DNA from: Telmatactis stephensoni
Lineage: Eukaryota > Cnidaria > Anthozoa > Actiniaria > Isophelliidae
Direction: 5' to 3'
Length of the DNA stretch: 64,000 nucleotides
Assembly: GCA_029948255.1 (NCBI GenBank)
Contig: JALIZF010001816.1
Location: 248,001-312,000 of the forward strand
Part shown: piece after piece, positions 56,161-64,000 of the stretch
How the letters are laid out: every line of letters begins with the position of its first letter
Position numbering within the stretch: position 1 is the first letter of the stretch
Translations under genes and position numbers: made by a program
Notes under the pieces: model-generated
What the model was told of the DNA's origin: nothing
The model's input: the letters and a program-made list of their open reading frames with translations, nothing else
The model's database searches: none

Positions 56161-56235
56161 AGTTAATCTGAAAATAAAAGCACAAACAATGCTTAGTGTC
56201 TAGAAGATGCTTTGGTCCCTCGTTACTTTGAACAT

Positions 56236-57188
56236 TTATGCGTCTAGGAAATGCTGAAAATAAAAAGGATATTGAGCATTAGTTAAGCGGGCTTGTCAGT
56301 TATTCCCTTCTAACTACACAGAATTTGTTGTTGACTATGCCATTCTGGAATTCAAACAAACAAAAATCATCAGATATTCTTTTAATTTGACAAATGTACT
56401 ACAGACTCAAACATTTTGAGTGTTATTGGCATATTTTAGTTCATCGCATTTTGACCGCTGGAGGGAGGTCAAAATCTGTTGATAATTTGGTGTTGATTTA
56501 CTTACTACTTTCAAATAGAGGTAAGCAGAGGAGCTAGCTTTCGCTAGCTCCTCTACGTTTACCACACCACCATCGCTTTCTTTCTGAAGATAGAAAATAT
56601 CAAGGTGACTAAGGTTTCCGTAAAAAATGGCGACAGTAATCTTTAGTAATATGCTCTACTGTAAAACTAGAAGTTCATCTGACAATATATTTTTTTGTTA
56701 TCAATAGGCCATTTGCACTAACAGGTCACTTGACCCCATATCCCCTAAATCAAGCTAAAATAAACAGTAAAATAAATAGACAACTATCGACGTCCATATA
56801 TGACAACTAGGATCATCCTTGCAGTAAATGTATAGCAGGTAGGATGATTCGTCTGCTAGGATGATCCCTAAATATAGTCATTTGAAGTTTGCGGAACAGG
56901 AAAATCACTCTAGCGAATTATCAAGTGTGTGGGAATTTATACACAGAACAGTGAAAATGAGCTCTAAAAAAATCAAAATTAGAAATTACCGCTAAGCCCT
57001 AAATCCTAAACCATTATCAAGTAATGATACGAATTTGGCTATGCATTTAAGTATTTAAGCATGCGGTCTATATATTCGAACCTAATATTATTAAAACACA
57101 TAAGAAAGTAAAGGTAATCACTTACGAAGCCAAAAAGTGCAGCTACAGCACTGTTGTGCAAGTGTATTTGTACTGATTGGATTGACAT
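56236..57188 (-). pseudogene. small multi-exon protein, copy 2, truncated paralogue
   Basis: Exons correspond one to one with copy 1: 57126-57188 encodes MSIQSVQIHLHNSAVAALFG then F; 56506-56583 encodes KESDGGVVNVEELAKASSSA then YLYLKV. The exon starting at 56253 reads HFLDA and then a TAA (56236-56238), where copy 1 has a Gln codon (CAA). The first two splice donors are intact. The third donor is lost and the sequence runs directly into what is the last exon region of copy 1 (TCTAGACACTAA, then CAG|ATTAAC), so the third intron is missing. The maximum product is about 52 residues. If translated it would lack the C-terminal third. Confidence 0.6.
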
Positions 57189-57189
57189 C

Positions 57190-58134
57190 TGAAAAAGACA
57201 TGACAAGCATTGGTTTTCCAGTGAAACAAATCCAAAATGCACCTTCATTTGATTGAGTACATTTGACATTCTTTATCGTTTCGAATGCGACTTTCTCTCG
57301 TTTTCTGTTCAGGTCACTTACTGTACTGTACTATTCCCAGGAGGCCAGATGAGTACATGTACTGACTACATGTACTTAATTTCGGATTATTGTAGCAATC
57401 AAAGTTGTTGAAACATTATCGATGGGAGTTTAATCTTTCCTAAAAAGAACACTTATCCAGGATCTGGCTCAGTTTAGGAAACACATTTAGTTGGTAAACA
57501 CTGCCTAGGTTCCCACGATAGTTTGGGTGCCTAATTGACAGTTTCTGGACAACTTTTATAGCATGGTATTCTAGGTGTAAACTGTAGTGTCGATTGGTAA
57601 ACAAAATGCTTGCTACAAAGCTAAAAGCCGAATGGAAATAGTAGTACCATTCTGGATTAACTTCGTGACCTCTGACAAAAATAGAATTAATGAATAGAAT
57701 AAGATAAATACAATCACAAATAAATCGCTTGAATTCTTAAGCGATGAAGAACAATTCCATGTTTCAATTAATCCAAATGAAAAAAAACATGATGGCAAAA
57801 TATATTTATGAATGTTTTGAAGAAAGAAAAGCACTGTTATAATCGAATTTAATCCAAATGTAAATGCCAAGAAAATGTCTATTAAACACCAACTTTACTT
57901 GCGTTTACAGGAATTTTCTTTCCTTGCTGTAAATTTGAAATTTAGGTATAATTTAATATCATCCGTAAAGTCAGTAAACGCGCACTTTACTGCAATCTAA
58001 AACCTATAGTAAATGTTATAGCAAATTCAACATTTAATGCTGTACCAAAACGTATGTAAATGTTATATTAAATGCGACATTTAAACTACAGAGGATTTAA
58101 ATGTATCGAAGCTGCAGTTATTCGAAGTGAATGA
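57190..58134. other. no gene seen
   Basis: No supportable gene. The start of this stretch (57189-57250) resembles the intron upstream of the first coding exon of copy 1. Confidence 0.4.
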
Positions 58135-58332
58135 CTATGTGCCAGATAACTTCAAGATTTTCTCAACAAATTCCTTTAAATCTTCCAGTTTAGCAAGCCA
58201 TTTGATTTTAGTTTTGTCTTTTTCTTTAGAGATACAAATCGGGTTAACAATTCGATCACAAGAAGCGTTAGGTTCAAGAGCAACATGATCCATGTCCACC
58301 ATGACAGTTAATATATAACAGTGGATAGCCAT
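58135..58332 (-). CDS. short open frame, unidentified
   Basis: 65 residues ending in KDKTKIKWLAKLEDLKEFVE followed by KILKLSGT, a charged helical tail. It lies just beyond the truncated 3' end of the LINE reverse transcriptase and on the same strand. It may be part of another element ORF. No family recognised. Confidence 0.2.
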   Translation of the reverse strand: MAIHCYILTVMVDMDHVALEPNASCDRIVNPICISKEKDKTKIKWLAKLEDLKEFVEKILKLSGT

Positions 58333-58374
58333 GGATACTCATGGATACCTATGGACAAGCCAATTTATGTACGT

Positions 58375-58977
58375 TATAAATAACAGAGGGCCAAGGATAC
58401 TGCCCTGTGGGATCCCACATTTAATGGTTTGCTGGTTAGAAAATTTATTACAATTTAGTACTGATTATTTACGATCTTTTAAATAACTTTCAAGCCAATC
58501 AAGAGCCAGGCCTCTTATTCCATAATGTTCAAATTTGCTCAGTAGTATTTGGTGATCAACTGTGTCGAAGGCTTTTGATAAGTCCAAAATATACCTGCAC
58601 ATAATTCCTTATTATCCACTGACTGACTGATTTGATCAGTTAGATAAGTAATAGATAAACTCGTTGAGTTATGGGACCTGAATCCATACTGATTGGGATA
58701 AAGAATTCTATATTTGTCTACAAATTCCAAAATTCTGTCATGTATTGCTTTTTCATAGAATTTTGAAAAAGCAGGCAGAATTGAGTTCGGCCTATAATTG
58801 CATTGGTGAAATGAGATGTATTGTCTGTTTTATGAATGGGGATAACTTTTGCTGTTTTCAATAAATGGGGCACAACACCTGAGCTCATGGAAAAATTTAT
58901 ATGGAAAGTTAATGGTTCGACAAGGGTATCTATATTATTTTTAATGTCATCCATATTTATGTTGTCCATACCAACAC
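58375..58977 (-). mobile_element. LINE reverse transcriptase, 3' part (split by Gypsy insertion)
   Basis: The minus strand reads GMDNINMDDIKNNI and VVPHLLKTAKVIPIHKTDNT (start of the RT fingers), then YRILYPNQYGFRSHNSTSLS, a [12 protein letters not shown] block and IKCGIPQGSILGPLLF, all in the order of a CR1/L2/Jockey-type LINE. Two frame changes are needed near 58600 and 58790. The sequence stops before the YxDD block, so the element is also 3' truncated. LINE RTs copy their RNA at a nicked target site. Confidence 0.8.
58973..58977 (+). repeat. target-site duplication AACAC (left)
   Basis: Identical to 63412-63416 and directly outside both LTRs. Confidence 0.9.
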
Positions 58978-59083
58978 TGTAACGTACCGGGTTGTAGAGA
59001 GTGAGCCACACACACGTTTCATCTAACCGCCATTTTATTACACTCGCCCCAGTCCCCCAACAGAGGGTACTGGATATACCACA
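58978..59083 (-). repeat. 3' LTR (106 bp)
   Basis: TGTAACGTACCGGGTTG ... GGATATACCACA on the plus strand. Unusually short for a Gypsy LTR. Confidence 0.93.
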
Positions 59084-59095
59084 CCCCTCCCCGCT
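59084..59095 (-). promoter_or_regulatory. polypurine tract
   Basis: Minus-strand AGCGGGGAGGGG directly before the 3' LTR, the expected primer for plus-strand DNA synthesis. Confidence 0.85.
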
Positions 59096-59485
59096 CTAGT
59101 GCAGACAGGTACAGGTAACATGTTATAAACTGTAAAAGGAAAATACCTTAATGTTCAAAGTGTTCATGTAAACTATGTCAAAGGTAAAATTCCTTAAAGT
59201 GAAATAAAGTTTCATAAAGCAATAAAGTTTCTTTCCAACTTGAATATAACTTCATGTCCATTTTAACAACATTATAAGTTCAGTCTTACAGCAGGCTTCC
59301 TTCTTCTGACCTCCTTAGCACTGGAGGGTTTGGAGTTTGATCCTCTTTTAATTCTGGCTTGGTTTCTTTCTGAATACTTGGTACAGTAGGTAAAGGCTTG
59401 GCTGTTGCATTTCAGGTACATGAATCTCTTCTGGCTGCTTCTCTTTCACTGGTTCTGGAGGTAGTTTGAATAACTGGCTGCTGTG

Positions 59486-60323
59486 TCAACGCAGAAGGCG
59501 ACCTTCTTCTGTTCTCAAAGTGCAGGACACTGGACCCGTCTGGGTTTCACCTCTAGCTGGTAAATTAGGTGGACCATACTGAGAATAGTTCTTAGTGTAC
59601 ACATGGTCTCCAGGTTGAACTTCAAATTCTCTTACTTTAGCTGCTTGATGGCTTGCAACCTGGGCTGTTTGCTTGTTAAACACTCTCTTTTCTACTGATG
59701 GCATTAGTAGGTCAAATCGACACTTGATCATTCTCTTGAACAATAATTCACAAGGTGGTATTCCTGTAGTTACATGTGGAGTTATTCTGTAATCAAAAAG
59801 ATTTCTGCATAATCTTAACTCAATGTCACCTTCACTTTTCTTCATGGCATTTTTGAATGTTTTAACTGCATTTTCTGCTAAGCCATTTGTTGCTGGATGG
59901 TATGGTACTATTGGTACATGCCTTATTCTGTTCTGTTTTACAAAGTCCTGAAATTCACATCTAAAAAATGCTGGTCCGTTATGTTCTCAATTTGTTTACA
60001 GTTATCTTTGATGTACAGCCAGAAGTGGGAAAAATTTCTTGCCATTTGGCATGGGCATCTACTACTACTAGGGACATTTTCCCCTCAAATGGGCCTGCGT
60101 AATCTACATGGATTCTTGACCATGGGGTACTGGGATACTCCCACGGGTGCACAGCATGTTGGTGAGACTGAAAACTCCTCTCCGACTGACACTTTCTACA
60201 AGAATGGACATGTCTCTCTAAATCACGATCAATGGCTGGCCACCAGACAAAACAACGAGCTAAACTTTTCATCTTTACAATTCCTTGGTGAGTAGCATGG
60301 AGCTCTTCAGTGATACTATCCAA
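59486..60323 (-). pseudogene. Gypsy integrase, broken
   Basis: The first part (59979-60323) has the zinc-binding HATHQGIVKMK...CRKCQ block (HHCC) and HVDYAGPF with the first catalytic Asp, then stops after about 25 more residues. The second part (59486-about 59990) resumes in another frame with HNGPAF, where the second catalytic Asp is expected, and with HPATNGLAENAVKTFK, which carries the Glu. It ends in a C-terminal domain with PGDHVYTKNY. A segment of about 15-20 codons before HNGPAF appears to be deleted, and the residue normally Asp in DNGP is read as His. No functional integrase can be made. Confidence 0.85.
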
Positions 60324-60395
60324 GCCTTGAGGTGGTACAACTACTCTACTCCCCCAAAGTACACAACCGCTTAGGACAGACGGCTCATTCCTCTT

Positions 60396-60974
60396 TCAAT
60401 AGTAGGGTTGTAACGACTCTTCTGACTTACATTCTCCTTTACTCCTTCCTTTTAATAGTAACGATCTTACCCTGGAAAGCGTCTGGTCTCGATCAGTCCA
60501 TCTTCTTATATCATCAGCATTAACATTTGAACAAGTATAATTCAAGTGTTCTAGCAGTAGAACGTCTTCGCCAACATTTGATGGTTCAGGAGCGGCAACC
60601 TGTGATGGAAATCTAGACAGACAATCAGCGTTAGCAACTTTGCTACCTGGTTTGTAGACTAACTTGTAATTGTAAGCAGATAGTTGAAGGCACCAACGTA
60701 TGATTCTTCCTGAAGCTGTAGTGGGAACAGCTTTGTGTTCTCCTAGCAGACCTAGTAAGGGTTTATGGTCAGTTCTTATCTCAAAGCTTCTGCCATGCAA
60801 GTACTTGGAAAACTTGTTTACAGCCCATACCACTGCCAGACCTTCTTTTTCAGTTTGACAATAATTCTTCTCATGTACTGACAATGTTCTGGATGCGAAA
60901 GAAATTGGTCTTAAAGACCCTGGCTCTACTTCCTGTTCAATCACTGCACCAAATGCCATAGGGACTCGCATCAC
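60396..60974 (-). pseudogene. Gypsy RNase H domain and spacer
   Basis: Reads GAVIEQEVEPGSLRPISFAS, YCQTEKEGLAVVWAVNKF, FEIRTDHKPLLGLLG and ANADCLSRFP, the standard RNase H blocks with the acidic residues at E (TEKE) and D (TDHK). The first catalytic Asp is in the preceding frame (CDASPYG). It overlaps the end of the RT frame by 38 bp through a frameshift near 60950. Confidence 0.85.
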
Positions 60975-62526
60975 AAGTTAGAAACAACTCCTTATTTGGA
61001 TCATAATGGATTAACAGTGTATCAGATGACAACAAATCTTTTACCTTGCGGAAAGATTCATCATGTTCCTTTGTCCACTGCCAATTGGCTTCTTTCTTTC
61101 CTAACTCAAAAAGAGGAGACATGAATTGTGATACATTAGGCAAGAATTTACGATAATAGCTTACCATTCCACAAAATGTGGAAAGTTCCTGCTTTCTCTG
61201 TGGGGTCTTGAAATCACAAATGGCCTGAACTTTACTCTCTAAGGGCTGAATACCTTGTGGGGTCAACTTATGGCCCAAGTAGTTAACCTCTGGCTGCATG
61301 AAGGAGCATTTGTCTTTGTTGAGCTTTAAACCTGCATCAGCTAACCTCTTCAAAACTAACTCTAGTGTTTCTCGATGCTCAGCTTCAGTAGCACCTGTTA
61401 GCAACACATCATCAATGTAGACGGCACAGTTAGGAATGCCCTTGATAACATTTTCCATGGTTCTTTGAAAGATACCCACAGCACTTTGAATGCCAAACTG
61501 TAATCTTTGGTATGCAAATAAACCTTTATGGGTGTTGATAACCATGCATTTCTTAGATTCGTCTGATAACTTAAGCTGGTGGTAAGCATTGCTAAGGTCT
61601 AACTTTGTGTATGACTCTCCGGTTCCTAATTTTGTAAAAATAGCTTCTGGGGTAGGCAATGGGTACTGCGTCATGTCGCTAGCAAGGTTGAGGGTTTCTT
61701 TAAAATCTGCACAGATTCTTACTGTATGGCCATCTGACTTCACAACTGGTGCTATAGGGCTGGCCCATTCTGAATGAGGAATAGGTTTTATCACTCCACT
61801 CCCTTCTAATCTAGCTAACTCTTTCTCCACTAAAGGGCGTAGATGATATGGAACTGGATGGGCTTTCTTATAAACTGGACTGGAATCATGCTTTACTGAG
61901 ATGGTTGCTTCAAAATCTTTTAAACATCCTAGTCCAGGTTCAAAAACTTCTTTATATCTTTCACAAATCTCTTCTACAGAATTGATTGATGGATCAGATT
62001 GCAAATTTGGCTCTGCTGAGAAAATGTTTTTCCAGTTTAGTTTGATATCCTGAAGCCAATTCCTGCCAAACAAGGGTGCTCTATCACCACGAACGACCAC
62101 TAGGGGTAACTCTTTAATCTGATTCTCGTACTCTACTTGTACTGTGACTGTGCCTAAAATTTCTACAAGATTTTTGTTGTAATCTCTTAACTTCAATTTT
62201 GTCTCCTTAAGCATGACATCAGGGGCACAGATTTCCTTTAACATGTTTTCATCTATGCACGATACTACTGCTCCGGTATCTAACTCAAATTCAACTAGGT
62301 TTTTGTTCACTTTTAAAGGTACTGTCAACTTTTTGACTGGCTTACTAAAGTAATCACTTACATCGTTGCTTTCGCATTGTTCATTGTCAATTCCATACAT
62401 ACTGTACTCACCGACCAGAGCTTCGTCTTCAGAACTTTCATCTTCTTCTATTTCTACTGCATTTTGCGGCGATTTCTGACGGTTTCCATGTGTAGTGGCA
62501 GTTGAGTTAAATCTTTCTCCTTTCAT
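60937..62526 (-). pseudogene. Gypsy protease and reverse transcriptase frame
   Basis: 529 residues open. The aspartic protease motif FELDTGAVVSC lies at about residue 80. RT follows with LPTPEAIFTKLG, YTKLDLSNAYHQLKL, FGIQSAVGIFQ, YIDDVLL (about residue 370) and LGHKLTPQGI, then the connection domain. It ends with LTCDASPYGI at the start of RNase H, where a frameshift occurs. Protease, RT active-site Asp pair (YIDD) and substrate-binding blocks look intact. The frame continues upstream into the gag zinc knuckles (to about 62660) but is cut there by a stop, so gag-pol was once one frame. Confidence 0.92.
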
Positions 62527-62589
62527 GCAAGCGACGGCAATGTGACCGCGTTTTCCACATGAATGACAAATTGAGGATTTGTGACGGCA

Positions 62590-63283
62590 TTAATCCGCTA
62601 AATGAGTAGTCGAGTTGCAACGATAACATCTTTTGACATCCTGTGAATTTATTCTTCGAAATGGTTGTGTTTTAGGCGGCTCTTGTACTTTCGTAGCAGG
62701 AGAAGAACTTGTACGCGTTTTCGTGACTTGGTGCATGTCGGCTGTTGGCGGCTTTGCACAATACAAACTTGAACTTTTTTTTGCTGTTTTTTACACCCAA
62801 AGCGATGTCGACAGCTCCTTGAAATGATAAACCTAAACCTTTGGAGTCTTCCAGCACTTTCTTTACTATTTCTTGGTCTTTTATTCCTTGTAAGAATTGA
62901 TCAATGAGTTGTTCATCCAAATTTGCGCCGAACATGCAATGACGAGCTGCTTCTTGTAGTCATACGGCAAAACTCTGAATTGATTTGTTTTCTGCACGAA
63001 AAATCCCCCGAAATTTGCATCTCTCCGAACGAGGATTTCTCTTTCCTTTGTAGTGACGGCCCAGTATTTCTTTAATATCATCGTAAGATTTTTGCGAAGG
63101 CTTATCCGGAAACACTAGACTTTTTAAGGTTTGGTATTGTTGAGCCGAAAGGCCGGCAATCAGCGTGTCAACCTTCTCATCATCCTCTGTGTCGTTAAGT
63201 CGAAAATACGATTCTAATCGCTCCTGGTAGCTTTCCCAATCTTCAATCTCCGCTTTAAATTGTGGAATTTTAACTCCTGACAT
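62590..63283 (-). pseudogene. Gypsy gag, broken
   Basis: The ATG at 63283 begins MSGVKIPQFKAEIEDWESYQ, followed by the capsid-like region (VDTLIAGLSAQQYQTLKSL and on). A TGA at 62960-62962 interrupts it, and the frame then continues to a run of eight A near 62790, where it shifts. The new frame leads to two CCHC zinc knuckles: CYRCNSTTHLAD*C, with a TAA at 62590-62592 inside the knuckle, and CHSCGKRGHIAVAC, intact. The interruption at TGA fits a CGA-to-TGA change. Gag forms the particle and packages the RNA. Confidence 0.85.
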
Positions 63284-63290
63284 CTTTTTG

Positions 63291-63305
63291 TTTCCTCGTC
63301 GCCAG
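63291..63305 (-). promoter_or_regulatory. primer-binding site
   Basis: Minus-strand CTGGCGACGAGGAAA directly after the 5' LTR, of the TGGCGAC type complementary to a tRNA 3' end. The gag ATG follows 8 bp later. Confidence 0.75.
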
Positions 63306-63411
63306 TGTAACATACGGGGTTGTTGAGAGTGAGCCACACACACGTTTCATCTAACCGCCATTTTATTACACTCGCCCCAGTCCCCCAAAATAGGGTACTG
63401 GATATACCACA
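63306..63411 (-). repeat. 5' LTR (106 bp)
   Basis: TGTAACATACGGGGTTG ... GGATATACCACA on the plus strand. Confidence 0.93.
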
Positions 63412-63416
63412 AACAC
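63412..63416 (+). repeat. target-site duplication AACAC (right)
   Basis: Identical to 58973-58977. Confidence 0.9.
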
Positions 63417-64000
63417 CTTTGCTTGTTTTAAATTTACCTGCCATATCGCTGACTTCACTTGCAGAAACAGGTCTTAAGAAAATCGATTGAGAAACTGCAT
63501 TTCTAAGAAATGTCTGGTAAGGTAATTGTGGAGTAGGTAATTTATCTGCGAGACTAGGGCCAATATTTGTAAAAAAGTCACTTTTTTTGCAATTTGTGCA
63601 GGATCCTTAATTTCATGACCATCATGACAAAAAGAAGTGGAAAGTTTAGTACATGATTTCCGTTTGTTAATAATTTCATTGAGTAGCCTCCAAGTAGCTT
63701 TCAAATTCCCCTTTGCTTCATTTAGCTTATAATCATAGTAATTACGCTTAGAAATATTTATTTGATGGTTTAACCTGTTTTTATGCTTTTTATACTTTTC
63801 TTCGTTATTTTTACATGGATGTTTCAGGTATGTTTTATACAATTTACATTTAGTATTCATTGACTTTAAGAGACCTTTGGTAATCATTGGTTTACTAAAC
63901 AACTTTGCTTTTCTATGGGATACTGTTTGAAGAGGAAAACTTTCTTCATAAACTTTTTGATATGTAGATACGAAACACTCGTATGCTGAGCATGGATTAT
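63417..64000 (-). mobile_element. LINE ORF2, 5' part up to the Gypsy insertion
   Basis: A minus-strand frame reads LINHQINISKRNYYDYKLNE and LKATWRLLNEIINKRKS, the linker between endonuclease and RT in CR1/L2-type LINEs (..W..IN.I..RK..). It ends FKTSKGV next to the target duplication and is continued by GMDNINMDD on the far side of the Gypsy element. One frame change lies near 63560. The endonuclease is outside the window. Confidence 0.75.

Larger units (their letters stand above)
58978..63411 (-). mobile_element. Ty3/Gypsy LTR retrotransposon, structurally complete, coding decayed
   Basis: 4434 bp on the minus strand: LTRs of 106 bp at both ends, both starting TG and ending CA; primer-binding site after the 5' LTR; polypurine tract before the 3' LTR; gag, protease, RT, RNase H and integrase in Gypsy order; 5-bp duplication AACAC. 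The two LTRs differ at about 5 of 106 positions, so the insertion is not very recent. It interrupts a LINE whose reading frame becomes continuous when the element and one AACAC are left out. Confidence 0.95.

Noticed and set aside
62881..63081. Minus-strand frame overlapping gag (and 61398-61589 overlapping RT)
   Set aside because: Shadows of the gag and RT frames.

Overview
This is a eukaryotic, AT-rich, gene-poor and repeat-dense window. Coding sequence is split by introns with GT/AG borders, polyadenylation-type AATAAA signals occur, and most recognisable coding sequence belongs to decayed transposable elements (Ty3/Gypsy, BEL/Pao-like, DIRS-like, LINE, Helitron, mariner/IS630-type, MITEs). 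The mixture, including a LINE-type 2A-like peptide, YqaJ/zinc-finger ORFs and SGNH-type retroelement ORFs, suggests an early-branching metazoan, most likely an anthozoan cnidarian. That assignment is inference from repeat types, not from a marker gene. No rRNA gene, convincing tRNA gene, CRISPR array or prokaryotic operon is seen.

Layout. 0-12 kb: mostly non-coding, with a rhodopsin-type GPCR fragment (2.5 kb), an unidentified decayed coding block (1.0-1.8 kb), SGNH-type ORF remnants (9.6-10.1 kb), a 2A-like LINE N-terminus (10.7 kb) and a BEL-like/DIRS-like reverse-transcriptase chimera (11.2-11.7 kb). 12-18.5 kb: two ~1.1 kb direct repeats bracket a decayed chromodomain Gypsy element; a ~3 kb part of its interior is duplicated at 32.5-35.7 kb. 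19-20.5 kb: three phase-compatible exons of an unidentified minus-strand gene or pseudogene. 20.87-26.83 kb: a ~6 kb element with long terminal inverted repeats and mirrored subterminal arrays but no transposase. 27.1-30.2 kb: a complete TA-flanked mariner/IS630-type element with two convergent genes, a transposase and a PB1/CCHC/coiled-coil protein, both broken. 31.4-32.2 kb: three exons of a host-like minus-strand gene whose 5' flank is an LTR fragment.

36-40 kb: a Helitron fragment inserted in a satellite-like array, then an intron-containing, stop-riddled element gene. 41-45 kb and 56-57 kb: two paralogous small multi-exon genes; the first encodes about 74 aa, the second is broken. 48-50.7 kb: an expressed-looking exon followed by a 2 kb minisatellite (26-bp units turning into about 96 copies of an 18-bp unit). 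52-55 kb: a divergent gene pair, a zinc-rich protein and a YqaJ-nuclease protein, around an inverted repeat. 59.0-63.4 kb: a structurally complete Ty3/Gypsy element (106-bp LTRs, PBS, polypurine tract, 5-bp target duplication) inserted into a LINE reverse-transcriptase gene.

The strongest candidates for something little described are the two-gene mariner element, the mirrored-array element, the divergent zinc/YqaJ pair and the small paralogous gene pair. Names of unidentified genes are left blank.
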